A stretch of DNA of 64,000 nt from Lepidodermella squamata (lineage: Eukaryota; Gastrotricha): contig JBLDXI010000042.1 of the NCBI GenBank assembly GCA_047495785.1, positions 4,464,001-4,528,000 on the forward strand, read 5' to 3'. This document shows, piece after piece, positions 49,501 to 60,583 of the stretch (position 1 is the first letter of the stretch; the number at the start of each line of letters is the position of its first letter). The notes under the pieces were generated by a model that made no database searches, was not told the DNA's origin, and saw only the letters and a list, made by a program, of their open reading frames with translations. The position numbers were made by a program, and so were the translations under genes.

Positions 49501-50163
49501 GATCTCCGCAATTTTTTAGTTTTTATGAAAATCATCAGGCTTCACCCGCGACCCCGAGCTGGCGACCCCCGGTTTGAGAATCCTTGATTTAGTATAACTA
49601 TGCTAAATGAACTACTACTACGTATAGCGAATTTTATTGTGAAAAATTCAAAATTTGAAAAAGAATGCCAATCTATTTTCCAATTATCCAACATTTTCCC
49701 CATTGGATTTTCTCCAAATTTTTATTTTGAAAAATTAATTTCAGGTACCACATCAGTCATGCTCGACTGGTTGTACTCGATGCTGCCGTTCGCGAATCTC
49801 CTGCTGTACACAACAAACGTCGCTCAATTCCCGATCTACGCGCTGTCTAACAAAAGCACCCGCCGGTCGTCGCGATCGAACAACAGTGGCAGCAGCAGCC
49901 GCAAGCCGAAACGCGGCAGCAGTAATTACATCGCCATGACGAAAAAGTCAACAAATCAAGGCGTAATTGGTGATAATGACAAATTCGAACCGCCACTGTT
50001 CTACGCCGCAGCGCCGGCAACTGGCTCAACGTCAGACATGGCCTCATCGCCGGGCTTGAACGATTTGGGAGGGTTCAGCAGTTGCGATGACGCTGAGCCG
50101 AACGATTTCAGGCCAGATGATGTCGATCGCCTTGTTGCGGCTATCACGGGAGATTCAGTCTGA
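46520..50163 (+). CDS. Class A (rhodopsin-like) GPCR, FMRFamide/peptide-receptor-like orphan
   Basis: Plasma-membrane G-protein-coupled receptor. Six exons, 46520-46763, 46818-46886, 47600-47993, 48172-48388, 48497-48752 and 49745-50163, join in frame to 532 residues. TM1 has the GN signature (LLTLGLCGNFAVIAIL). TM3 follows WGCRLHLTLTY with its conserved Cys, and a second Cys pair lies in loop 2 (PICRHSC). TM4 GTIAFLLILVLSIAGYIL, TM5 LVDLCAAIILPFGFVLIN, TM6 VFLALGLPVLVYFLLVHF and TM7 ending LLLYTTNVAQFPIYAL. The DRY motif is replaced by GLR and NPxxY by a divergent NVAQFPIY. Loop 2 is long and Thr/Ser-rich with N-glycosylation sites; loop 3 and the tail are long and basic or Ser-rich. Ligand unknown; the layout resembles invertebrate FMRFamide-type receptors. 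Confidence 0.8.
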
Positions 50164-52413
50164 GCACTGAAATTATAGCCAAAATTTCGTACTGTGTATA
50201 TCTTCCCAATCTTGCCAAAATATTTTAGCAACAACTTATATACCTTATAACAAAAACCTCGTCCTAAATCCGAGTCATTTGTAAATATTGAAGAAATTTC
50301 GAAATTCATGGAGGAGTTTTTAATTTTTAATTTTAAAAATTAATAGCTGGGGTTTGCTGGTTTTCAGACATGTAGAAATGGATTTAAAACAATTTTTTTT
50401 CGAATTCTCCAATATTTTTTTTTCATAAATTTGTCCTCCATGAATCTGTCATTTCTTCGCGTTTTTTGTCAATTTTTGGTTCCTATTTTTTTCTCATAAT
50501 AACTCTCTGCCGCTAAAATGAGAAAATTTGTGAAAAGCTGAGCAATATATGTTACAAATGAATAACACGATGCAATAACGGTGTCAAAGTATGCCTGACG
50601 AGCCTTCAAAATTATAGAAAATTAATTTTTTTGCTGCATGATGACAAGCAAATGCGTGGCTTTCAAAATTGTCTGATATAAAAAAATCGTATTAATTTTT
50701 TGTTGTTTTTTGTTGTTGTTTTGTTTCATGCGCTTCGGTGAAAAATATATAATATGTCTTTTGTGGATTTCTTGATTGAAGGCCGATTTGATTATACTAT
50801 CGTTGTTGTATTTGTGCCGTGTAAATAGTTGAGAGAATTCTTAATTTTTTTCTTGTATAATATTATTATATAAAATATAATAACGATATTAACAAGTTCT
50901 TCATCACCTATTGCAATATTACTGTACTTATACCTATGTAAAAGCAGGTATAAAGACTGTCGTTGAGTAGAGTTGAAATTTCAACAGCACTGATTCTGCA
51001 CAACTGATAATATTAACTTACGCCGTGTTTAGTACTGCAAAAAGAGAACAAAATGCAAGCAGCCGGTAATAAAATTGATTGATTTTACTAATTACTTCGC
51101 GAGTTTTTTCGTTAATCGATTCAACATTTGCATGGCCGTTTTTATTTATCGGGGTTTCGACAAGATCGGGTCCTAAATTAGCCCGGGTAACAGGCAAAAT
51201 TAAGCGAAAATTTCGGAAAGCAGTGATACTCGAAGAGATAGACGTGCGACGTTGATTCATTCATCACCAAGCTCCACATCATCACCAACTGTCCAGCTTG
51301 GTCCCAATTATGAAATATAGTAAAATCATGAAGTAAATTCTTTGCTAAAGCTTGTTCCAGACGAGAAACAAAAAATCGTGAATTTTCGCAAATTTCGGTT
51401 TCGATAATGAATTTATACATTTATATGCATTTAGGAAGACATTTCATTTGTCTACCGCACGCGTTAACAAATTAAAGATTTAAGGTTGCGTCGCATATAA
51501 ATCCTGTCAGTGGCGTAGCCAGGATGTTTTTTGAAGAGAGGAGGGGAAGGGGTGATACTTTTGTACCCTCAGGCTAACGCTTTTTTGGGCCAAGTCGAAA
51601 ATGGGCATAAAATGCAATACAAGTTGAAGGATTTGAAACTTATCTATCAATCGCCCCCTCTCTTGGGTGTGACTTTTTCATCCGACCAATGTCTTTTTTT
51701 ATTCGACCAATGTCTTATTTCATCCGACAACCAAAAATTTGACTAAAATCATCCGACATGAAAATATCGATTTTCTCGATTTTCTCAAGTTCGATTTTTC
51801 CGTAGGGGCATATCCATTTTATGGGCCCTATTTTGGCCCCCTGAACCGGCGGAATTTTATGGTGAAAGATTCATGGCGATCTGAGTTGTCACTTTTTTGC
51901 TGTAATTTTTTGAAAATATGAAAAAGCAAGTCGGCTGGTTTTAGTCACATTTTCAGTTGTCGGATGAAATAAGGCATTGGTCGGATGAAAAAAGTTTCCC
52001 CCCTCTCTTCCCCTGATTTTCATTGACTCTCTGTTGGAACGAGTCAAACATTTTTAAGCCAAGGATGTTACTCCATCTTTCAAAGTAATTGCTTTCAAGA
52101 AGTAAGCTTGGATGACTCGACTATTTTTGTACCGTTGTTAGATATCATATTTCTTCTCAGAGTTTTACAGGTCATTTCGGCATGGTGGTATTATACAGGA
52201 AAAACGCCAGTGGAACATCTGCTGCCTTGGGTAAATACTCCTATAACGTTTTATGCCTATAATTCAATGAAAACAGCCGTATTTCTCGTAAGAATGCTTA
52301 TCCCATTGAGCAGCCTTAAATTTATTATTTATTGGAGCAATTTATAGAGGAAATTTTACGTATCAAACGCATGGCTCTTGCTCAACACTTCAGAAGTTAG
52401 ATCTCACCAATAA
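50164..52413. other. Intergenic region with a MITE and a minor antisense remnant
   Basis: Antisense open stretches 51420-51178 and 51260-51018 read in overlapping frames and may be a decayed exon, with no confident family. A palindromic element occupies 51671-51998. The remainder is AT-rich. Confidence 0.45.
51671..51998. repeat. MITE-like element with ~50 bp inverted ends containing CATCCGAC repeats
   Basis: Left end TTTTTCATCCGACCAATGTC, a second ATTCGACCAATGTCTTATTT and CATCCGACAAC; the right end 51954-51998 is the inverse (GTTGTCGGATGAAATAAGGC, then ATTGGTCGGATGAAAAAAGT). Subterminal direct copies of CGACCAATG occur only on the left. Confidence 0.75.
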
Positions 52414-53893
52414 ATGTCTGAGAAAACGGTTGACGAATACCCAATGGAATCAACTCCATCAGAGCCCGAAAAGGAAGGGCTTTTGAAAGACGAAGACTCA
52501 GCCGAAGAATATCCTAGCGACTATCAAGACGTTGGCGAAAGCCATCCACCAACAACCGAGTTCGAAACCTTCGTCAATTTCATGAAGGGTAACATTGGCA
52601 CAGGGATTCTGGTTTTGCCGGATGCCATTAAGAACGCAGGCCTGCTTTTCGGAACAGCATGCCTCATGGCGATTGGTGTTCTCGCGACTTATTGCTGTCA
52701 TCAACTTCTCCACGTTTTCGTGGCTGTTTCCGATGGCAAGCCGATGAGTTACGCGAGAGTTGCGGAGGTAACTTTCTTCAGAGCTGGTGGTCGGCTTCGG
52801 AGCTTCTCCAAAGGAGCTCGGTTAACTATCGATGCATTCCACGTCATTACCCAACTTGGCGCTTGCTGCATTTACTTGGTATTCTCCTCCAAGTAGGTCG
52901 CCACAGTCAGAAGCTTTTCTAATGCATGTTTTCTTGAATTCAGGATGATAAAACAAGTGGTTGATAGCCAAATCACGCATGACTCAGGTCCGCCGATTCA
53001 AGTTTACATGACCGCAGTCTTCTGCCTGTTAGTCCCTTACTGCTTCGTGACAACCCTGAAACTAATGGCATATTTCACGATGTTTGCAAATGTCGCCTCG
53101 ATAACGACTCTGTTAGTCGTTTTACAGTACGTTTTCCGAAATCTTCAGTCTATTGAAAACGTAGATTGGTATCCTAAGGATTTCGCGAAACTTCCGGTAA
53201 GTTTCTTTCTGGGGAATTTCTTTAACTGAGCCTTCATCTAAATAGCTGTTTTTCGGGAGTGCTATGTTTGCATTCGAAGCCGTTGTATTCGTTTTACCAA
53301 TGGAAAATCGCATGAAAAACAAGCATGCCTTCCATTACTGGAACGGTCTGCTATCGACAGGCATGGCTTGCATCACCTGCATCTACTGCACCATGGGCTT
53401 CTTCGGTTACCTAGCATTCGGTGCCGATGCAAAAATGGTCCTATCTAACATGCCGGGCACCAGCTGGCTGTACCTTTCAATCAAACTGTTCTACGGCGTT
53501 TCGATTTTCATTTCCTACAACCTTCAGCTTTACGTACCTGTTCAAATTTTGTACCCAGGCCTGCGCAAAATTATCGACCGCCCGTGGTTCGACCGGTTTG
53601 GCGAGTATGTTTTGCGAGCGATTTTGGTCGCGCTGACTTACATACTAACGATTGGCGTGCCGTGCCTCGAGCTTATGATCAGCTTGATGGGCGCATGCAC
53701 TTCAAGCGGCCTTACCCTGATTTTTCCGCCTATTCTTGAAGTTGTGGTCAATTTCGACAAGTTAACGCCATGGCTGGTCATCAAAAACACGTTAATCGCC
53801 TTGATAGGCCTTTCTGGCTTGATTTTAGGCACGCAAACATCCATAAGTTCGATCCTAACTGCTCTTAGCAAATCTTGGGACTGTGACGGTTGA
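52414..53893 (+). CDS. SLC36-type proton-coupled amino-acid transporter (first copy)
   Basis: Membrane transporter of small amino acids (PAT family of the amino acid/auxin permease fold), at the plasma membrane or lysosome. Exons 52414-52892, 52944-53196 and 53246-53893 (phases 2 and 0) encode 459 residues. After a ~45-residue acidic cytoplasmic leader comes the signature NFMKGNIGTGILVLPDAIKN of the first helix, then about ten further helices, including LFFGSAMFAFEAVVFVLPME and the C-terminal CTSSGLTLIFPPILEVV. A paralog with identical intron positions lies at 55.7-57.2 kb. The stop is 18 bp from the stop of the antisense Cys-loop receptor. Substrate is not predictable; glycine, GABA or proline are typical for the family. 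Confidence 0.9.
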
Positions 53894-53911
53894 AAAGATT
53901 GATTTTATTCG

Positions 53912-55222
53912 TTAATTAGGGATTAGAACTAAAATTAGAACTATTATAGTAACAGAGGCACCAGCTAATACAAAGATGGAAAAGAAAACAATGTCGAAAA
54001 AGCGGCTCTTTTTAATTTGCTTGCTCCAAAATTTGACGTATTGATGCTTGAAGAAGTCGCGTCTCGATAGATCGCAGCTAATCAGCGTGTAAGTTGTACA
54101 AACCACGCCGAGGAACAGCTGGAACTGTAGATACATCATCGCGTAGGAAATCTCTGAGGATTTCGGCAGCATTGAGTTCATGATGGAGAGAAGGAATATG
54201 TAAGCCAGAACTACAGTAACGCAAAATATCGCTCGATCTGCCATGCTTGGTGGTAGAATGATCGAAACGGTTAGGAGAAACAACAGGGCGAATCCCGGGC
54301 AGAATATGATGGCGAAATACATTTCAGGGCGGCGTTTGAATTTGAAATAGAACAGGCATGAACTGAATTCACTGCCTGCCTCTGAAATCGCATATTGGTA
54401 ATTGTTAACTTCTACAGCGTTCCATGAAGCTATGAGTTGCCATACTTCGGCTGGAGAAATGAATGAAGTGACCTCTTCTGGGGATAAAAGCTGCGTCTTG
54501 TTTTCCATTAATCTGTACTTGACTCTGGATGTCGGAAGCCAAGACTCAAACTGGACAGCGCAAGTTTGCTCGTCGAACGGAAACTTCTTCAGCCTGTGTC
54601 GAGGAATGGTAAGTTGGTCCGCAAATTTTCCCTAATCATCTTACTTGAGTTGACAAAATGAAGAGAATGTACCAACTAGAGGGATGTAAACCATTCCGCT
54701 GGATGCGTAGCTGGTGTGCCCGAATTCTTGTATCATCCTTATATTTTTGGTAGATTTTGGTAGACATTCTTACTTTTATTAAAAGCAATACCTCTCAGCC
54801 TGCCAGTAACTTTGCTGGTCCCGAGACCTAGTTGCTACCAGGGATGGATACCATCCAAGTGTCGAGGGCTTTTCAAATTGTTTAATTCCAACCTCAGTAG
54901 CATTCCATTTCGCACAAGGATGCTTCCAGATGATGTCTACTTCTGCCAAGATGGTGAAACTGAAATACAGTACTTGGGATTGTTCCAATTGAATTATAAT
55001 TCAAATGTACGTTTGATCAGGATCGTTGATTTCGTGAAATCGAATCGGGTAAAAGTTTACAGTTACTTCAACAACATCGCCAAGGTTTCGCATTGGCGGG
55101 TTGTAGCTTGACAGGCTGCATGTTTCAGTTATATTTGTGACAAAAGCATCTTCAGCTGGCGTAAATCCATAACTGGGGACAAGGAATGTGCTGAAAAGTA
55201 GTGCATTAGCGAATAACGTCAT
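53912..55222 (-). CDS. Cys-loop ligand-gated ion channel subunit (divergent)
   Basis: Pentameric neurotransmitter-gated channel subunit. Exons 55222-55011, 54959-54792, 54737-54645 and 54593-53912 all break in phase 2 and give 384 residues. Signal peptide MTLFANALLFSTFLVPSYG, extracellular domain with WYPSLVATR, then the Cys loop CQLKLKKFPFDEQTC with the canonical 13 residues between cysteines, formed across an exon junction. M1 FCPGFALLFLLTVSIIL, M2 MADRAIFCVTVVLAYIFLLS, M3 and a C-terminal M4 (DIVFFSIFVLAGASVTIIVL). The M3-M4 loop is very short (~35 residues). The M2 lead-in PPSMADR has neither the standard cationic GEK nor the anionic PAR motif, so selectivity cannot be called. No vicinal Cys pair is evident in loop C. 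Confidence 0.85.
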
Positions 55223-55694
55223 TTCAATTCAAAAAGGCCGAATGCGCTTTCCCAATCGTTGGTTTGCGATGATTCCTCAAGGGAGCACACCTATGACTGA
55301 ATCAACCTATAACCATTTACCTCTAATTATCGATCCATCCGCTGGCTTTTTTGTTCTGTCAATCAAAGTACCCATTGCACCACCTGTATTTTCGCAAAAA
55401 TCTGAGAAATTGTTAAGAATTTCGGTTGATTGACTCCTATCGCATACCAGGCAAGTTGAGGAATCGTGAGAATTTATAGCATGAAAGGTTTTATCGTCTT
55501 AAACGATACCACGCTGTGCGACAGCTGGCTATTTCTAATACTAACACGAATTATCGATCTTTCTCTAACTGAGAAGCAAGAACTTCTATTCCATATTCCA
55601 AATGATGGTAATGGGCTTCTAAGGATCTTCAATAATGTCGCGATACCATAGCGTCTTTCTCTGAACTTCGCATTCTGAGGAACCGGTGTTTGAG

Positions 55695-57220
55695 ATGCCC
55701 TCTGAATCTTCAGTACCGAGCCTAATGCCTGATACAGCATTTAATGGGGACGAAGAACCGTTACTGAATAAACGAAACCCGGAAAAACTTAATGAACCAG
55801 AATCACTAAGCGAAGAAGCCGTCCATGACTACCACGATGGTGGAGAAGACCATCCACCAACAACTGTATTCGAAACCGTTATAAATTTCATGAAGGGCAA
55901 CATTGGAACAGGTGTATTGGTAATGCCTGAAGCCATCAAACACGCAGGGCTTATATTCGGCACCGCCTGCCTCATGGCCCTCGGCCTTCTCGCAACTTAC
56001 TGCTGCCATCAAATTCTTCATGTTTACACCAAAGTTTCAAATGGCAAGCCGATGGGCTACTCAAGGGTTGCTGAGGTAACGTTCTTCAAAGCTGGTGGGA
56101 AATTTCGCAGATTCTCCAACGCTGCGAGATGCATTATCGACTCCTTCCTCGTCATTACTCAGATGGGTGTTTGCTGTGTATACATCTTGTTTTGCTCCAG
56201 GTTTGAATAGAAAGTAAATGATCTTTATCCCGTAATAGACAATTTCTGTTCCAAAGGGTGATCAAACAAGTGGTCGATAGTCAACTGATTCCCGAAACAA
56301 GTCCGGCAATTAGACTGTACTCAACGGCCCTACTTGGCATCCTGATTCCTTACTGCTTTGTCAAAACTCTGAAACTACTGTCAATATTCACGCTGTTTGC
56401 TAACATCTCAACGATCGTGACTTTAGCCGTAGTTATGCAGTACTTATTCCGAAATTTGAAACCTATCGATACCGTTGCATGGTATCCTGCTAATTTAGCC
56501 TCTGTTTCGGTGAGTTTTAATACGATGAATATACACTTTCGGGTTATTCTTCTGCTATTCTAGCTATTTTTCGGGACTTCAATCTTTGCTTTCGAGGCAA
56601 TTGGGTTGATTCTACCCATCGAAAATCGAATGAAGGATCGCATCGCCTTCCACTATTGGAATGGAGTGATGTCGATTTGCATGAGTCTGATCATCGGCTT
56701 GTACTGCGCAATCGGATTTTTCGGCTATCTTACATTCGGAGCAGATTCTCGAATGATCCTGTCGAATCTGCCAGATAACAGCTGGCTGTATTTATCAGTC
56801 AAGCTTCTCTACGCTTCAGCAATTTTTATATCCTATAACCTACAGCTCTATGTTCCTGTCCAAATCATGTTCCCAGCAGTTCGGAACTTCGTGAATCGGA
56901 ATTGGTTTGACGTATACGGGGAGTACATATTCCGGATATTTCTGGTCTTCCTTACTTACATTCTTGCGATTACCATACCATGTCTAGAACTGATGATCAG
57001 TTTGATCGGGGCGTTTGCTTCATGTGGCCTTGCCTTAATTTTTCCTCCAGTTCTCGAAGTCATATCGTGCTTCCATGACGACCATCGTATAACCCATTGG
57101 CTTGTCGTTAAAAACTTGCTGATCTGTTTGACGGGCCTTGCTGGTACTATTTTCGGCACTTATTCCTCTGTTCAAGCAATAGTCACGGCTTTGCAACAAC
57201 CGGGCGGATGTCAAATGTGA
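55695..57220 (+). CDS. SLC36-type proton-coupled amino-acid transporter (second copy)
   Basis: Paralog of the transporter at 52.4 kb. Exons 55695-56200, 56257-56509 and 56564-57220, with the same phases (2, 0) and the same 253 bp middle exon, encode 471 residues. Signature NFMKGNIGTGVLVMPEAIKH, then VIKQVVDSQ after the first intron, LFFGTSIFAFEAIGLILPIE after the second, and CLELMISLIGAFASCGLALI near the C-terminus. The acidic leader is longer than in the first copy. It is transcribed away from the Cys-loop receptor gene; 470 bp separates the two starts and could hold a shared promoter. Confidence 0.9.
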
Positions 57221-57938
57221 ATAATTGATTTTTAATCGCCTGGCATTCTTATAATTTCATTATGATTTCATTACAAATTTCGAATATGCTGCTGAGTAAA
57301 AACTTGGAAATTGAGGAATGTGTTGAGGACGTTAAATTAAAGAACTGAATGAAAGTTTCAAGAAGATTCACGACTTTCACGCAGCCATTTTCGCAATGTC
57401 GAGAATGCTTGGTCATTGCTTGGCGAATCAGGGTTGAAATATGGCGGCAATATCAGGAGAGCTCCGCTGTATTTCTGACTCTTCGACACCCCCTATCAAA
57501 TTACAAAGCAGACGCTCAATTATAAACGCTCATTCTTTGCCTCGAGCTGATAAAAGCGTGGTCTATATATCGTCCTCGGACTAATGATAGGTGATATTTT
57601 CAGCGATAGCTGACGAACTACTGACTGTCAGTTATCAGCGGAGATACGTGGCATTTTCATTAGTCCAATGCTGTATTCAATTTTGTCGGTGAGATTTACG
57701 GGCTCAAGCCAATTAAACACAGGCGGGGATGTTGCCAGTAGCGAAGCTGAACTGTGGGCGCTAATACCAGCAATCCTACGAGCTACTTTTCTGCGGTGAA
57801 CGTGCGGTGATCCACTCCTCTAATGACTCAATGTTTTCCCAAATATCACGTTCAACTGGATATGATAAAAGTAGGGGAGGGGGTGTACTGGTTGGGGCTC
57901 TCGAAAATCATTCCATGACATTTTCGTCGGACTAAACA
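57221..57938. other. Intergenic spacer before the GABA-B-like gene
   Basis: About 720 bp without a gene; presumed 3' UTR of the transporter and promoter of the receptor. Confidence 0.5.
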
Positions 57939-60203
57939 ATGTCTCGAGATCAGTTTCTTTTTCTTAGTGCAGCATTTGTTTTGCTAAGAATTTCGGCCGC
58001 GGAAAATTCCACGAAATTGAGAGTTTTAACGATGTCACCCATCACCAGGACTGATGCTAGGCTGCAGTCCGCTTGGATCGCAACATGTCAATATGTCGCT
58101 GAAAAAGTCAACGCGCGCAGCGATATCCTACGCGATTATACAATCGAATTCGACGTTCGGGATGAGTTCAATGGCGCACAGACCGTTCAACGCTTAATCG
58201 AATTCCGCCGAGATAACTCGATCCTACAGTCACCATTAGCAGCAGGTCCAGCCAGTTCGTTGGGGTGCAAAGCCATAGGCCCTGTGTTACATAGACTCGA
58301 ATTAATGACGGTCTCACCGCTTTGCGTAGCTGCTAATTTGTACGAAAATCCTTTGTACCCCAACTTGTTTCTGAGTCTTACAAGTGCGAAAACCACTGCG
58401 ATGGCAATGCTAGCTTTCGTTGAAAAAATCGGTAGATGGAGGCAAATAGCAATTGTCGCATCAGCTATCAGTCTCGAGCTGTCGACAGCACTTTTTACGC
58501 AGGATCGAGCTGCTGCATCCGGGATCAGCGTACTTTTCTTCGACTTGATGAACGAGGCCACGCCAGAATTTCTAGCTAATCTGAAATCAACTGGACTTCG
58601 CATAATACTGGTGCCAACGACTAATTCCCCGCTTTTCACGCAATTTCATTGCGAAGCATATAAAGCCGGAATTTTTGGACAGCGCTACGTCTTCTTGAGC
58701 TTTTCACTATCATTTTCGCTTGATGCACCCCCTGGGTGTTCAACGGCAATATTGATGGAGCAAGTAAGGCAGACCTTTTATTTCGGTAATTCAGCGACGC
58801 CGAAGAATTACGGAGTTGTAAGTGATCTTGGCGATACGGCTGAGCAATTCGAATTATTCTTGTCGAAATCACACTCCGTTAGGCCAGGAGAATACTTGAC
58901 ATTCTATTTACTTCGCGACACGCTGGCAAGCATTGCAGTAGCACTCGACGAAACCGATATACGCCTGAAAAATTCTATGAACATGTCCCTTAGGAACTAT
59001 TCTGATAGGCCAGAAATCGTGGCTAGGGTCGCGAAGGAAGCCTTACTGGATAAGGAGTACTTGGGGCTTCGTGTCGGTCGAATGCGTTACTATAAAACCG
59101 GCGGAATTTCCGGAGATTTCCGAGTCGCAACTCAATGGACGCAACGTAATGGAACCCAGGTTGTAGGTTCGATCCAGCTTAGGCAAAATTACAGCTCTGA
59201 GGAGACCAGCCAGAATTATGCGCTTCAGCAAGGTGCGAAAATAGAATGGATCTCAGGGTCTGCACCTCGTGATCAACCAGATATTCTGAAACAATTTCTG
59301 GCGGTTCCTATTTCCATTTCTATACCTATTTGGATTCTGGCTTCCTTAGCTACCTTAATCCTAGCCGGCTGTGTATTGGGCATTGTTTTCAAAGGACCTT
59401 CAAATCTTCATCTGAAATCAACCCTGTTAGGATTTTCAGGTTGCCTAACGCTGAATATCTCAGCGGCAGTGTTCGCTCTGGATGTAACCCATTCTATTGT
59501 TATCGTTAGCTTTCTAATGTTAGGAATATCCCTTTCATTGATTAGCGGATGCATAGTAGCTCATTTCTTTATTTGGAACTCTGGTCATCAAACGAAACGA
59601 CTTCATGACCTGTCTCGTAAGTCGGCTACGACCCGAACTTTTGCCGCTACCAATCAAACTAGGTCTAGCAATCGAGCAACATCTGTCTTCGAATTTGAAG
59701 TTCCACCGGATTTCAACCGGAAACTTCTTGCAACGAATTTCGGAATAGCTATTCCTTCAATATTTTTGATGGTAGCTTGGGCAGTTATATCTAATCCTGA
59801 ATGCCGGCAAGTTTTGGCGTCAACGCCGACCAATGACGAAATCTCTGATACTATTGGTGAGAATTGGATCGTGAAGTGCACAACAAGCTCAGTTTCCTTG
59901 GCGTTGTTGGGTGCTTTTGGGGCCGTTCAAATCATTCAGCTTCTGATAAGCCTTTTATTAGCTTACAGTTTGAAGCAACTACGCAGTGTTGTAGAGGTTC
60001 GGGACGAGTACCTGGCACTAAGCACTTCTGCAGCTCTTATTTCGACTCTGCTACCAGCTGGGATTTTGATAGCAATACTCTTAAGCAACGACTCGATAAA
60101 GCAACAAGCTGCTATTGGATACCTGTCCGTCATCATGTCGATATGTGTTTCGATCGCTCTGCTTTATCCGAACAGAAATAAGTTGATTCAAGCGGCTCTC
60201 TGA
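57939..60203 (+). CDS. Intronless GABA-B-like class C GPCR
   Basis: Metabotropic receptor with a venus-flytrap ligand domain and seven helices. A single exon encodes 754 residues. Signal peptide MSRDQFLFLSAAFVLLRISA; residues ~28-420 are the ANF-receptor-like bilobed domain (LAAGPASSLGCKAIGPVLHR, IGRWRQIAIVASAISLE). There is no Cys-rich domain before the membrane, as in GABA-B receptors, and the linker IEWISGSAPRDQP recalls their W...P pattern. TM1 starts near residue 455 (IPIWILASLATLILAGCVLG); TM3 ends in LSLISGCIVAHFFIWN. The tail after TM7 is only ~10 residues, lacking the long coiled coil used for GABA-B dimerisation. Absence of introns, unlike all neighbours of this size, suggests a retrocopy or intron loss. 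Confidence 0.85.
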   Translation: MSRDQFLFLSAAFVLLRISAAENSTKLRVLTMSPITRTDARLQSAWIATCQYVAEKVNARSDILRDYTIEFDVRDEFNGAQTVQRLIEFRRDNSILQSPLAAGPASSLGCKAIGPVLHRLELMTVSPLCVAANLYENPLYPNLFLSLTSAKTTAMAMLAFVEKIGRWRQIAIVASAISLELSTALFTQDRAAASGISVLFFDLMNEATPEFLANLKSTGLRIILVPTTNSPLFTQFHCEAYKAGIFGQRYVFLSFSLSFSLDAPPGCSTAILMEQVRQTFYFGNSATPKNYGVVSDLGDTAEQFELFLSKSHSVRPGEYLTFYLLRDTLASIAVALDETDIRLKNSMNMSLRNYSDRPEIVARVAKEALLDKEYLGLRVGRMRYYKTGGISGDFRVATQWTQRNGTQVVGSIQLRQNYSSEETSQNYALQQGAKIEWISGSAPRDQPDILKQFLAVPISISIPIWILASLATLILAGCVLGIVFKGPSNLHLKSTLLGFSGCLTLNISAAVFALDVTHSIVIVSFLMLGISLSLISGCIVAHFFIWNSGHQTKRLHDLSRKSATTRTFAATNQTRSSNRATSVFEFEVPPDFNRKLLATNFGIAIPSIFLMVAWAVISNPECRQVLASTPTNDEISDTIGENWIVKCTTSSVSLALLGAFGAVQIIQLLISLLLAYSLKQLRSVVEVRDEYLALSTSAALISTLLPAGILIAILLSNDSIKQQAAIGYLSVIMSICVSIALLYPNRNKLIQAAL

Positions 60204-60583
60204 CAAATGTATTGGTAGAATAGCATGAATCTCGTTGCAAATTTTCATAGGTAATAATGCTTAATGCTACATTGGCGCTGTAATAAGAACCTGCTTTTTC
60301 GGGGTTTTGCAATTTCATTTTTATTTCAATAGATCAAATAAAATCGTAAGGAATCTTCAAACTCAAAAAAGATATGAACTCGAAACTGCTAAACAAAGAA
60401 TAATTGCCGCTTCTTTTGCCGCAAAGAACTTCTTTTGTTCACAGCGAGGATATATTGTGAAAAATTGAAAAATTATGTTTTTTAATCTAAATCAGGAGAG
60501 ATTATTGATTAAACGTAAGTCGAGTATCGATTTGAATTTTGAGTTATATGAAAACTGTTGGTACTTCTGGAAGATTCCAAATC
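60204..60583. other. Convergent 3' spacer
   Basis: 380 bp between the stops of the GABA-B-like gene (+) and the Cys-loop gene (-). AATAAAAT-like signal at ~60335. No gene. Confidence 0.5.

Noticed and set aside
51018-51420. Antisense stretches faintly like a carboxylesterase exon (HVYLFEYHC)
   Set aside because: Too short, frame-shifted and without catalytic motif; left as unassigned remnant.
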